A DNA stretch of 64,000 bases, taken from NCBI GenBank assembly GCA_046348365.1, contig JAXMEL010000004.1, positions 701,810 through 765,809 of the forward strand. Direction: 5' to 3'. Within the stretch, counting starts at the first letter, position 1. Every line of letters begins with the position of its first letter. Below the pieces are notes generated by a model. It saw only the letters and a list, made by a program, of their open reading frames with translations. It searched no databases and was not told the origin of the DNA. This document shows, in pieces, positions 1 through 8,639 of the stretch. Both the position numbers and the translations under genes were made by a program. The stretch is from JAEUPI01 sp046348365. Its GTDB lineage: Bacteria; Pseudomonadota; Gammaproteobacteria; Burkholderiales; Burkholderiaceae_C.

Positions 1-151
1 GCCGCTGGGCATCGTGCTGACGCGCGACTCCATCGGCGGCGACCTGTGGACCGCCACGGTGGCGCAGGTGGCACCGATCATCCCGTACATGCTGCTGGTG
101 CTGGTGCTGATCTTCCGGCCCAAGGGGCTGCTCGGCGATCGCGACACATGA
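1..151 (+). CDS. LivH-type ABC permease, C-terminal fragment
   Basis: Reading from base 2, about 49 codons run to a TGA at 149-151. The peptide ends in a hydrophobic helix (VAPIIPYMLLVLVLIFRPKG) followed by GLLGDRDT. The FRPxGLxG ending is the usual C-terminus of LivH/LivM-family inner-membrane permeases of branched-chain amino acid type (HAAT) ABC transporters. The start lies upstream of the window. Its stop overlaps the next start (ATGA), so it is translationally coupled to the LivM-type permease. The family call is firm; the substrate cannot be told from this fragment. Confidence 0.85.
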   Translation, partial: PLGIVLTRDSIGGDLWTATVAQVAPIIPYMLLVLVLIFRPKGLLGDRDT

Positions 152-1407
152 ACTCCGGCGCGCGCACGCAGACGTGGATGTGGGGCGGCGCCGCGCTGGT
201 GCTGGTGGTGCTGCCGCTGGTGTTCTCGAGCGGCGCGTCGCTGACGATGATGAGCCTGATGGGCTTCGCGATCGTGTTCGCGCTGTCGTACAACATGCTG
301 CTCGGCCAGACCGGCATGCTCTCGTTCGGCCACGCGGTGTACTACGGCCTCGGCGGCTTCATGACCGCGCATGCGCTCAACGTGGTCGGCGCCGGCAAGT
401 GGCCGATCCCGTTGCCGGCGATGCCGATCGTCGGCGGCGTGGCGGGCCTCGCCTTCGCGGTGATCTTCGGCTGGGTCTCCACCAAGCGCGCGGGCACGGC
501 GTTCGCGATGATCTCGCTGGGCATCGGCGAGCTGGTGGCGGCGTGCTCGCTGATCCTCAAGGGCTTCTTCGGCGGCGAGGGCGGCATCTCGACCAGCCGC
601 ACCGCGACGCTGAAGTTCTTCGGCCTCAACTTCGGCCCGCAGGTGCAGGTGTACTACCTGATCGCCGCCTGGTGCCTGCTGTGCATGGCGGCGATGTACG
701 CCTTCACGCGCACGCCGCTCGGGCGCATGTGCAACGCCGTGCGCGACAACCCGGAGCGCGCCGAGTTCGTCGGCTACAGCACGCAGATGGTGCGCTTCAT
801 CGCGTTCTGCGTGTCGGGGTTCTTCGCCGGCGTGGCCGGCGGGCTGGCGGCGATCCACTACGAGATCGTCACCGCCAGCGTGGTGGGCGCGGCGCCGTCG
901 GGCTTCGTGCTGCTGATGGCCTACATCGGCGGCGTGGCGTTCTTCATCGGGCCGGTGATCGGCGCGGTGCTGATGACGGCGCTGCAGATCTCGCTGTCGG
1001 ACTACACCGGCGCCTGGCTGCTCTACGTGGGCCTGATGTTCGTGCTGGTGGTGATGTTCGCGCCCTGGGGGCTCGGCGGCCTGTTGCTGATGCAGCGGCC
1101 GCTGTTCACCGGCGGCGCGTGGCGGCGCGTGCTGCCGGCCTATGCGCTGGCCGTGCTGCCGCTTGCGGCGCTGTTCGCCGGCACGGTGGCGCTGGTGGAG
1201 ACGGCGCACCACCTGATGGTCAAGGCGGTCGAGGGCCCGAAGACGAGCGTGTTCGGGGTGGGCTACGACGCGCAGTCGCCGCTGGCTTGGGGCGTGATCG
1301 TGCTGCTGCTGGTGGCAGGTTTCATCGGGCTGCGGCGCGTGGCGCCGCGGGTGTCGGCGGCGTATCACGCCGCGGTGCAGGCCGCGCAGGGGCGGGCTTC
1401 GACGTGA
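148..1407 (+). CDS. LivM-type ABC transporter permease with C-terminal extension
   Basis: This is the second inner-membrane permease of a HAAT-family ABC importer (419 aa). The ATG at 148 is chosen because it overlaps the LivH stop by 4 bp. Several hydrophobic helices and the LivM-typical stretch YNMLLGQTGMLSFGHAVYYG are visible near residue 45. The canonical permease ends near residue 315 (APWGLGGLL). After that come about 100 extra residues with two more hydrophobic segments, which is longer than ordinary LivM (about 320-350 aa). The gene is followed at once by LivG and LivF ATPases and then by beta-oxidation genes, so the imported substrate may be an acid activated to a CoA thioester rather than an amino acid; that is inference. 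Confidence 0.88.
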   Translation: MNSGARTQTWMWGGAALVLVVLPLVFSSGASLTMMSLMGFAIVFALSYNMLLGQTGMLSFGHAVYYGLGGFMTAHALNVVGAGKWPIPLPAMPIVGGVAGLAFAVIFGWVSTKRAGTAFAMISLGIGELVAACSLILKGFFGGEGGISTSRTATLKFFGLNFGPQVQVYYLIAAWCLLCMAAMYAFTRTPLGRMCNAVRDNPERAEFVGYSTQMVRFIAFCVSGFFAGVAGGLAAIHYEIVTASVVGAAPSGFVLLMAYIGGVAFFIGPVIGAVLMTALQISLSDYTGAWLLYVGLMFVLVVMFAPWGLGGLLLMQRPLFTGGAWRRVLPAYALAVLPLAALFAGTVALVETAHHLMVKAVEGPKTSVFGVGYDAQSPLAWGVIVLLLVAGFIGLRRVAPRVSAAYHAAVQAAQGRAST

Positions 1408-2171
1408 GCGATCTCGCGCTTCAACTCGTCGACGTGCACAAGCGCTTCGGCGTCACGCCGATCATCCGCGGGCTGAACCTCGACGTGCGCCGCGGCGAGC
1501 GTCACGCGATCATCGGGCCCAACGGCGCGGGCAAGAGCACGCTGTTCCACCTCGTCAGCGGGCGCTTCCCGGTCACCAGCGGGCAGGTGCTGCTGAAGGG
1601 CGACGACGTCACCGGCCTCGCGCCGTTCCAGATCAACCGGCGCGGCCTCGCGCGCAGCTTCCAGGTCACCAACATCTTCCCGCGGCTGTCGGTGTTCGAG
1701 AACATCCGCTGCGGCGTGCTGTGGGCGCTGGGCTACCGCTACTCGTTCTGGCAGATGGTCGACAAGGCGCGCGACGCGCGCGAGCGCACCGAGGCCATCC
1801 TCGAGCAGATCAACCTCTCGAGCCGGCGCGACACGCCGGCAGGCGTGCTGTCGTACGCCGAGCAGCGCGCGCTCGAGATCGGCATCACCATCGCCGGCGG
1901 CGCCGACGTGATCATGCTCGACGAGCCGACCGCCGGCATGAGCCGCTCCGAGACCGAGCACGCGGTGGCGCTGATCCGCAAGGTCAGCGAGGGCCGCACG
2001 CTGATCATCGTCGAGCACGACATGAGCGTGGTGTTCGACCTCGCCGACCGCATCTCGGTGCTGGTGTACGGCCAGGTGATCGCCACCGACACGCCCGAGC
2101 GCATCCGCGCCAATGCCGAGGTGCAAAAGGCCTACCTCGGCAGCGCCACGCACGAGGACGAGCATGCTTGA
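1404..2171 (+). CDS. LivG-type ABC transporter ATP-binding protein
   Basis: Cytoplasmic ATPase of the importer (255 aa). GTG at 1404 is the start because it overlaps the LivM stop by 4 bp (GTGA) and places the beta-strand ALQLVDVHKRFG at the N-terminus. Walker A GPNGAGKST and Walker B VIMLDEPTAG are intact, and the switch histidine is present (IIVEHD). The signature motif reads LSYAEQR: the usual second glycine is Ala152 (codon 1857-1859). In LivG relatives this motif is normally LSYGEQ or LAYGDQ. The partner ATPase, LivF, is also altered in the same composite site. The gene overlaps livF by 8 bp. Confidence 0.9.
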   Translation: MSDLALQLVDVHKRFGVTPIIRGLNLDVRRGERHAIIGPNGAGKSTLFHLVSGRFPVTSGQVLLKGDDVTGLAPFQINRRGLARSFQVTNIFPRLSVFENIRCGVLWALGYRYSFWQMVDKARDARERTEAILEQINLSSRRDTPAGVLSYAEQRALEIGITIAGGADVIMLDEPTAGMSRSETEHAVALIRKVSEGRTLIIVEHDMSVVFDLADRISVLVYGQVIATDTPERIRANAEVQKAYLGSATHEDEHA

Positions 2172-2859
2172 GGTGCGCGGCCTACAGGCCTGGTACGGCA
2201 AGAGCCACATCCTGCACGGCGTGGACTTCCGCGTCGGCGAGGGCGAGATCGTCTCGCTGCTGGGCCGCAACGGCGTGGGCCGCTCGACCACCATCAAGAC
2301 CATCATGGGCGACGTGGTGCGCAGCGGCTCGGTGCAGTTCAAGGGCCGCGAGCTGATCGGCATGAAGCCGCACCAGATCGCGCACGCGGGGCTCGGCTAC
2401 GTGCCCGAGAACCGCGATGTCTTCCCCACGCTCACTGTGCGCGAGAACCTGCTGCTCGGCCAGAAGAGCACGCGCGGCGGCGGCCGCTTCGGGCTGCACG
2501 ACATGTACGAGCTGTTCCCGCGCCTGAAGGAGCGCGAGAGCACGCCGGCCGGCGTGCTCTCCGGCGGCGAGCAGCAGATGCTCACGATGTGCCGCACGCT
2601 GATGGGCGACCCGGCGCTGATGATGGTCGACGAGCCCACCGAAGGCCTGGCGCCCAAGATGGTCGAGCTGGTGGCCGAGCTGCTGCAGCGCATTGCCGCG
2701 CGCGGCGTGGCCATCCTGCTGGTGGAGCAGAAGCTGACGATCGCGCTGCGCATCTCGGCGCGGCTGTACGTGATGGGCCATGGCCGCATCGTCTTCGAGG
2801 GCACGCCCGCCGCGCTGCAGGCCGATGCGCAGGTGCGCAAGGAGTGGCTCGAGGTCTAG
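2164..2859 (+). CDS. LivF-type ABC transporter ATP-binding protein, Walker A Lys replaced by Arg
   Basis: Second ATPase of the importer (231 aa), starting at the ATG inside the end of livG. It has the signature LSGGEQQML, Walker B LMMVDEPTEGL and the family-typical VEQ in place of the switch histidine. Walker A reads GRNGVGRST: the lysine that normally contacts the ATP phosphates is Arg40 (codon 2281-2283, cgc). The reading frame is otherwise complete, so this is a substitution rather than decay. It ends the transporter part of the operon. About 120 bp with an AAGGAG ribosome site separate it from the hydratase/dehydrogenase gene. Confidence 0.9.
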   Translation: MLEVRGLQAWYGKSHILHGVDFRVGEGEIVSLLGRNGVGRSTTIKTIMGDVVRSGSVQFKGRELIGMKPHQIAHAGLGYVPENRDVFPTLTVRENLLLGQKSTRGGGRFGLHDMYELFPRLKERESTPAGVLSGGEQQMLTMCRTLMGDPALMMVDEPTEGLAPKMVELVAELLQRIAARGVAILLVEQKLTIALRISARLYVMGHGRIVFEGTPAALQADAQVRKEWLEV

Positions 2860-2981
2860 AGCCTGCCGGCGGCACCGCGATACCCGGGCTGTCACTGCTG
2901 AGACAAGGCGGCCCGACCCCCGCGACCTAGAATCGTTCGGCACCGTCCGGCGACCGGATCGGATCCGAAGGAGACACACGC

Positions 2982-5075
2982 ATGACCGCCCAGTACGAGG
3001 TCCGCGACGGCGTTGCCGTCATCACGCTGAACAACCCGCCGGTCAACGGCCTCGGCTACGCCACGCGCTGCGCGATCGCCGACGGCATCGAACGCGCGAA
3101 TGCCGACGCGAGCGTCAAGGCGATCGTGCTCACCGGCGCCGGCAAGGCGTTCTCGGGCGGCGCCGACATCAAGGAGTTCGGCTCGCCCAAGGCGATCGCC
3201 GAGCCGAACCTGCTCTCGCTGATCAAGCTGTGCGAAGACTCAGCCAAGCCCACCGTGGCGGCGGTGCACAGCGTGACCATGGGCGGCGGCCTCGAGCTGG
3301 CGCTCGGCTGCCACTACCGCGTGGCCGCGCCGGGCGCCAACGTGGCGCTGCCCGAGGTGAAGATCGGCCTCATCCCCGGCGCCGGCGGCACGCAGCGGTT
3401 GCCGCGCGTGCTCGGCGTCGAGACGGCGCTGAACATGATCGTCAGCGGCGAGCCGGTGAAGAGCGAGCTGCTCGCCGGCCTGCCGGGGCAGAAGCTCATC
3501 GACAAGCTGGTGCAGGGCGACCTGCTGGCCGGCGCCGTGGCGTTCGCGAACGAGATTGCCGACAAGCGGCCGCTGCCGCTGGTGCGCAACCTGAAGGTCA
3601 CGCATCCGAACGCCGATGCGTACTTCCAGTTCGCGCGCAACACCGTCAAGGCGATGGCGAAGAACTTCCCGGCGCCGCCCAAGTGCGTCGACGCGGTGCA
3701 GAACGCGCTGACGATGAAGTTCGACGACGGCATGCGCGCCGAGCGCGAGATCTTCATGGCGCTGATGCTGACGCCCGAGTGCAAGGCGCTGCGCCACGCC
3801 TTCTTCGGCGAGCGCGCGGCGAGCAAGATCCCCGACGTGCCCGAAGACACGCCGGTGCGCAAGATCGACAAGGTGGCCGTCATCGGCGCCGGCACCATGG
3901 GTGGCGGCATCTCGATGAACTTCCTCAACGCCGGCATCCCGGTGACGATCCTCGAGACCAAGCAGGATGCGCTCGACCGCGGGCTGGCGACGATCCGCAA
4001 GAACTACGAGGCGCAGGTCAAGAAGGGCAAGCTCAAGGCCGACAAGTACGAGCAGCGCATGGCGCTGCTGAAGCCCACGCTGAACTACGACGACATCAAG
4101 GACGCCGACCTGATCATCGAGGCGGTGTTCGAGGAGATGGGCGTCAAGGAGCAGGTGTTCAAGAAGCTCGACGCGGTGGCCAAGAAGGGCGCGATCCTGG
4201 CGTCGAACACGTCGACGCTCGACGTCAACAAGATCGCGGCGTTCACCGCGCGCCCGCAGGACGTGGTCGGCATGCACTTCTTCAGCCCGGCCAACGTGAT
4301 GAAGCTGCTCGAGGTGGTGCGCGGCGCCAAGACGGCGAAGGACGTGCTCGCCACCGTGATGGACGTGGCCAAGAAGATCCGCAAGACCGCGGTCGTCTCG
4401 GGCGTGTGCGACGGCTTCATCGGCAACCGCATGATCGAGCAGTACAGCCGCCAGGCCGGCTACCTGCTCGACGAAGGCTGCACACCGCAACAGGTGGACA
4501 AGGCGATCGAGAAGTTCGGCTTCGCGATGGGCCCGTTCCGCATGGGCGACCTCGCCGGCAACGACATCGGCTGGGCGATCCGCAAGCGCCGCGCGGTCGA
4601 GCGCCCCGACTTCCGCTACAGCAAGACGGCGGATCTGTTGTGCGAGCTGGGCCGCTTCGGCCAGAAGACGGGCGCCGGCTGGTACGACTACAAGCCCGGC
4701 AAGCGCGACGCTATTCCGTCCGAGCTGGTCGAGAAGATGATCGAGGACCATCGCAAGGAAGCCGGCATCACGCCGCGCAAGGTCGGCGACGACGAGATCG
4801 TGCAGCGGCTGGTGTATTCGCTGGTCAACGAGGCGGCGCGCATTCTGGAAGAAGGCATCGCCAGCAAGGCCAGCGACATCGACATGGTCTACCTCACCGG
4901 CTACGGCTTCCCGCTGTGGCGCGGCGGCCCGATGTGCTACGCCGACAGCCAGGGCCTGTTCAACGTGGCGCAAGCCATGAAGCGATTCGCGAGGAACCCG
5001 CGCGACGACGCCACCTTCTGGCAGCCGGCGCCGCTGCTGGCCAAGCTGGTGGCCGAAGGCAAGACCTTCACCTGA
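2982..5075 (+). CDS. Fused enoyl-CoA hydratase / 3-hydroxyacyl-CoA dehydrogenase
   Basis: Bifunctional beta-oxidation enzyme (697 aa) that hydrates 2-enoyl-CoA and oxidises the 3-hydroxyacyl-CoA with NAD. Residues about 1-200 form a crotonase domain with both acidic positions (GGGLELALGCHY and LPEVKIGLIPGAGG). A Rossmann fold begins near residue 300 (VIGAGTMGGGIS), with the dehydrogenase histidine in GMHFFSPANVMKLLEVV. The C-terminal helical domains (GFIGNRM, later YGFPLWRGGPM) are complete. AAGGAG at 2968-2973 supports the ATG at 2982. Length and domain order match FadJ/FadB alpha-chain-like proteins. The thiolase follows, giving a complete hydration-oxidation-thiolysis set. Confidence 0.92.
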   Translation: MTAQYEVRDGVAVITLNNPPVNGLGYATRCAIADGIERANADASVKAIVLTGAGKAFSGGADIKEFGSPKAIAEPNLLSLIKLCEDSAKPTVAAVHSVTMGGGLELALGCHYRVAAPGANVALPEVKIGLIPGAGGTQRLPRVLGVETALNMIVSGEPVKSELLAGLPGQKLIDKLVQGDLLAGAVAFANEIADKRPLPLVRNLKVTHPNADAYFQFARNTVKAMAKNFPAPPKCVDAVQNALTMKFDDGMRAEREIFMALMLTPECKALRHAFFGERAASKIPDVPEDTPVRKIDKVAVIGAGTMGGGISMNFLNAGIPVTILETKQDALDRGLATIRKNYEAQVKKGKLKADKYEQRMALLKPTLNYDDIKDADLIIEAVFEEMGVKEQVFKKLDAVAKKGAILASNTSTLDVNKIAAFTARPQDVVGMHFFSPANVMKLLEVVRGAKTAKDVLATVMDVAKKIRKTAVVSGVCDGFIGNRMIEQYSRQAGYLLDEGCTPQQVDKAIEKFGFAMGPFRMGDLAGNDIGWAIRKRRAVERPDFRYSKTADLLCELGRFGQKTGAGWYDYKPGKRDAIPSELVEKMIEDHRKEAGITPRKVGDDEIVQRLVYSLVNEAARILEEGIASKASDIDMVYLTGYGFPLWRGGPMCYADSQGLFNVAQAMKRFARNPRDDATFWQPAPLLAKLVAEGKTFT

Positions 5076-5119
5076 GAAGCACGCCGCCACCGCGCCACCG
5101 CACACGAAAGGAAACCACC

Positions 5120-6295
5120 ATGACCGCAGCCGTCATCGTCTCCACCGCACGCACGCCGCTGGCCAAGAGCTGGAAGGGCGCCTTCAACATGACCCACGGC
5201 GCCACGCTCGGCGGCTTCGCCGTCAAGGCGGCGGTCGAGCGCGCCGGCGTCGACCCGGCAGCCGTCGACGACGTGCTGATGGGCTGCGCCACGCCCGAGG
5301 GCGCCACCGGCAGCAACATCGCGCGCCAGATCGCGCTCGCCGCCGGGTTGCCGATCACCACCAGCGGCGTCACCGTCAACCGCTTCTGCTCCAGCGGCCT
5401 GCAGACGATCGCGATGGCGGCGCAGCGCGTCATCGCCGGCGAGGGCGACATCTACGTCGCCGGCGGCGTGGAGAGCATCTCGTGCGTGCAGAACGAGGCC
5501 AACCGCCACATGATCCAGGACCCCGCGCTCGTGGCGAAGAAGCCCGAGATCTACTGGAACATGCTGCAGACGGCCGAGAACGTGGCCAAGCGCTACAACA
5601 TGCCCAAGCAGCGCATGGACGAGTACGGCGCCGCCAGCCAGCAGAAGGCCTGCGCCGCGCAGGCCGCGGGCAAGTTCAAGGACGAGATCATCCCGGTCAC
5701 CGTCACCGCCGGCGTGGCCGACGCGGTGCTGGGCCTGCGCAGCAAGGAGGTCACCGTCAGTGCCGACGAGGGCCTGCGCGAAGGCACCACCTACGAGGGC
5801 ATCAAGGACATCCGCTCGGCCATCCCCGGCGGCGTGGTCACCGCCGGCAATGCGAGCCAGTTCTCCGACGGTGCCGGCGCCTGCGTGGTGGTGAGCGACA
5901 CCTACGCGCAGCAGAAGAATCTCAAGCCGCTCGGCCGCTTCCTCGGTTTCGCGGTGGCCGGCTGCGAACCCGACGAGATGGGCATCGGCCCGGTGTTCGC
6001 GGTGCCCAAGGTGCTGAAGCGCCTGGGCCTGACGATGAGCGACATCGATCTGTGGGAATTGAATGAAGCCTTCGCGGTGCAGGTGCTGTACTGCGCCGAC
6101 AAGCTCGGCATCCCGATGGACAGGCTCAACGTCAACGGCGGCGCGATCGCGGTGGGGCATCCCTACGGCGTCAGCGGCCAGCGCCTGACCGGCCACGCGC
6201 TCATCGAAGGCAAGCGCCGCGGTGCGAAGAAGGTCTGCGTCACGATGTGCGTCGGCGGCGGCATGGGCGCGGCCGGAATCTTCGAGGTGCTGTGA
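5120..6295 (+). CDS. Acetyl-CoA C-acyltransferase (thiolase)
   Basis: Cleaves 3-ketoacyl-CoA with CoA to acetyl-CoA and a shortened acyl-CoA (391 aa, normal thiolase length). The nucleophilic cysteine lies in NRFCSSGLQ near residue 90. The C-terminal pair of catalytic motifs is present: NGGAIAVGHPYGVSG with the histidine, and CVTMCVGGGMGAAG with the second cysteine. The ATG at 5120 follows GAAAGGAAACC. It lies 44 bp after the hydratase/dehydrogenase gene and in the same direction, as in fadBA-type operons. Confidence 0.93.
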   Translation: MTAAVIVSTARTPLAKSWKGAFNMTHGATLGGFAVKAAVERAGVDPAAVDDVLMGCATPEGATGSNIARQIALAAGLPITTSGVTVNRFCSSGLQTIAMAAQRVIAGEGDIYVAGGVESISCVQNEANRHMIQDPALVAKKPEIYWNMLQTAENVAKRYNMPKQRMDEYGAASQQKACAAQAAGKFKDEIIPVTVTAGVADAVLGLRSKEVTVSADEGLREGTTYEGIKDIRSAIPGGVVTAGNASQFSDGAGACVVVSDTYAQQKNLKPLGRFLGFAVAGCEPDEMGIGPVFAVPKVLKRLGLTMSDIDLWELNEAFAVQVLYCADKLGIPMDRLNVNGGAIAVGHPYGVSGQRLTGHALIEGKRRGAKKVCVTMCVGGGMGAAGIFEVL

Positions 6296-6329
6296 GCGCC
6301 TCGGCGATGCGCGACCGTGGGCTCGTGAC

Positions 6330-6755
6330 ATGAAGACCCCGAGCCTCGACGCCACGCGCGCGTTCTATCGCGCGTCGCCGTTCATGGTCGACCTCGGCAT
6401 CGAGCCCACGCAGGTGCGCGAGGGCCGCGTGCACAGCGAGCTGCTGCTGCAGTCGCGCCACCACCAGCACACCGGCCAGGTGCACGCCGGCGTCACCAAC
6501 GCGATGGCCGACCAGGCCATGGGTGCCGCGGCGCAGACGCTCGCACCCGAGGGCCGCTGGGCGCTCACCGCCGAGCTGAAGACCAGCCACCTGCGCGCCG
6601 CCAAGGGCGAGCGCCTCGAGTGCGAGGCCTGGGTCGTGCGCGGCGGGCGCAGCCTGAGCTTCACCGAGGCCGAGGTCTACGCGGTCAACGGCGCGCAGCG
6701 CACGCTGGTGGTCAAGGCGTCGGCGACGATGGCGCTGGTCGAAGCCAGAGCCTGA
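6330..6755 (+). CDS. PaaI-type hotdog-fold thioesterase
   Basis: Small acyl-CoA thioesterase-like protein (141 aa). The hotdog helix is visible as HTGQVHAGVTNAMADQAMG near residue 50, followed by the beta-strands RWALTAELKTSHLRAAKG. PaaI/YbgC-type proteins hydrolyse phenylacetyl-CoA or aliphatic acyl-CoA and often protect the CoA pool. The start at 6330 (CGTGACATG) gives the family's normal length; an upstream start would overlap the thiolase. It sits between thiolase and acyl-CoA dehydrogenase genes and fits the same pathway. The substrate is unknown. Confidence 0.82.
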   Translation: MKTPSLDATRAFYRASPFMVDLGIEPTQVREGRVHSELLLQSRHHQHTGQVHAGVTNAMADQAMGAAAQTLAPEGRWALTAELKTSHLRAAKGERLECEAWVVRGGRSLSFTEAEVYAVNGAQRTLVVKASATMALVEARA

Positions 6756-6771
6756 CGGCGCCGAGGGCCCG

Positions 6772-8607
6772 ATGCGCCGGACGCTCGACTTCCTGCTGCA
6801 GCATTGGCTCGACGTTGGCGTGCTGCTCGAGCGGCCGCGTTTTGCCGATCACTCGATCGAGACCTTCGGCTCGGTGCTCGACACCTGCGAGCGCATCGCG
6901 CGCGAGAAGTTCGCGCCGTTCAACCGCGTCGTCGACACCGAGGAGCCGCGCTTCGACGGCGAGAAGGTCGTGCTGCCGGCGTGCGCGCACGAGGCCGCGA
7001 AGGCATACGTGGATTCCGGCATGCTCGCCGCCGCGCAGGACTACGAGTTCGGCGGCATGCAGCTGCCGTGCACGGTGGAGATGGCCGCGCATGCATTCTT
7101 CTCCAAGGCCGGCATCGGCCTCGGCGGCGCCGGCATGCTCACCAGCGGCAACGCCAATCTGCTGATGGCGCACGGCACGCCGATGCAGAAGAGCGTGTTC
7201 GCGGCGAACGAATTCGCCGGCCGCTGGTTCGGCACCATGTGCCTGAGCGAGCCGCAGGCGGGCTCGTCGCTGTCGGACATCGCCACCCGTGCCGAGCCCG
7301 ACGGTGACGGCTTCGAGGCCGATCCGCTCGGGCCGCGCTACCGCCTGCGCGGCAACAAGATGTGGATCAGCAACGGCGAGCACGAGCTGACCGAGAACAT
7401 CGTGCACCTGGTGCTGGCCAAGATTCCCGGTGCCGACGGCAAGCTGGTGCCCGGCACCAAGGGCATCTCGCTGTTCATCGTGCCGAAGAAGCTGGTCGAC
7501 ACCGATGCGCGCTTGACCGGCGAGCGCAACGACGTGGCGCTCGCGGGCCTCAACCACAAGCTCGGCTATCGCGGCATTCCGAACACGCTGCTCAATTTCG
7601 GCGAGGGCAGGTTCCCGGTGCGAGGCCGCCCTGGCGCGATCGGCTACCTCGTGGGCCGGCCGGGCGAGGGCCTGCGCTGCATGTTCCACATGATGAACGA
7701 GGCGCGCATCGCCGTGGGCCTCGGCGCGGTGATGCTTGGTTATGCGGGCTACGAGGCGAGCCTGCAGTACGCGCGCGATCGCGCGCAGGGCCGGCCGCTC
7801 GGCGTCGGCGGCAAGAACGTGAGCGCGCCGCCGGTGCGCATCGTCGAGCATGCCGACGTCAGGCGCATGCTGCTGGCGCAGAAGGCCTACGTGCAAGGCG
7901 GCCTCGCGCTGGCGCTGTACTGCGCGCGCCTCGTCGACGAGCAGCACACTGGCGAGCCCGATGCGGCACGCGAGGCGGGCACGCTGCTCGAAGTGCTGAC
8001 GCCCATCGTCAAGAGCTGGCCCAGCCAGTGGTGCCTCGAGGCCAACTCGCTGGCGATCCAGGTGCACGGCGGCTACGGCTACACGCGCGACTTTGCGGTG
8101 GAGCAGTACTGGCGCGACAACCGCCTCAACATGATCCACGAAGGCACGCACGGCATCCAGGCGCTCGACCTGCTGGGCCGCAAGGTGGTGATCGATGGCG
8201 GCGCCGGGTTGAAGCTGCTCGCGGCGCGCATGCACGCGAGCATCGCCGGCGCGACCGCGCAGGCCGAGCTTCGTGCGAACGCGCAGGCGCTCGCTGCGGC
8301 GCTGGAGGCCGTGACCGCTGCCACGCGCGCGGCCTGGTCAGCCGGCACGCCCGAAGAGGCGCTTGCCAATGCGATGCCCTACATGCAGGCCTTCGGCCAC
8401 ACGGTGATCGCCTGGATCTGGCTCGACCTGGCGCGCGTTGCAGCGCGGCAGCTGGCAGCGGGCGAGGGCGACGCCGCGTTCCTGCGCGGCCTGCTGCAGG
8501 CGATGCGCTACTTCTACAGCTACGAACTGCCGCTCGTGAGCGCCTGGCTCGCCGTGGTGAACGCGCGCGACCCGGTGTGCCGCGAGATGCGCGACGAATG
8601 GTTCTGA
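6772..8607 (+). CDS. Acyl-CoA dehydrogenase, long (DmdC-like) type
   Basis: FAD enzyme that introduces the 2,3-double bond into acyl-CoA (611 aa). The flavin/substrate loop MCLSEPQAGSSLSDI is near residue 160, MWISNGEHELTENI follows, and HGGYGYTRDFAVEQYWRD with HEGTHGIQALDLLGRKV appears near residues 430-465. The length of about 600 aa with a C-terminal helical extension is that of the 3-methylmercaptopropionyl-CoA dehydrogenase-like class rather than the 380-aa short-chain class. The gene is 16 bp after the thioesterase. It would feed the fused hydratase/dehydrogenase upstream. Confidence 0.9.
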   Translation: MRRTLDFLLQHWLDVGVLLERPRFADHSIETFGSVLDTCERIAREKFAPFNRVVDTEEPRFDGEKVVLPACAHEAAKAYVDSGMLAAAQDYEFGGMQLPCTVEMAAHAFFSKAGIGLGGAGMLTSGNANLLMAHGTPMQKSVFAANEFAGRWFGTMCLSEPQAGSSLSDIATRAEPDGDGFEADPLGPRYRLRGNKMWISNGEHELTENIVHLVLAKIPGADGKLVPGTKGISLFIVPKKLVDTDARLTGERNDVALAGLNHKLGYRGIPNTLLNFGEGRFPVRGRPGAIGYLVGRPGEGLRCMFHMMNEARIAVGLGAVMLGYAGYEASLQYARDRAQGRPLGVGGKNVSAPPVRIVEHADVRRMLLAQKAYVQGGLALALYCARLVDEQHTGEPDAAREAGTLLEVLTPIVKSWPSQWCLEANSLAIQVHGGYGYTRDFAVEQYWRDNRLNMIHEGTHGIQALDLLGRKVVIDGGAGLKLLAARMHASIAGATAQAELRANAQALAAALEAVTAATRAAWSAGTPEEALANAMPYMQAFGHTVIAWIWLDLARVAARQLAAGEGDAAFLRGLLQAMRYFYSYELPLVSAWLAVVNARDPVCREMRDEWF

Positions 8608-8639
8608 GATCGACAGGCCGCAACGAGGAGACGACTGCG

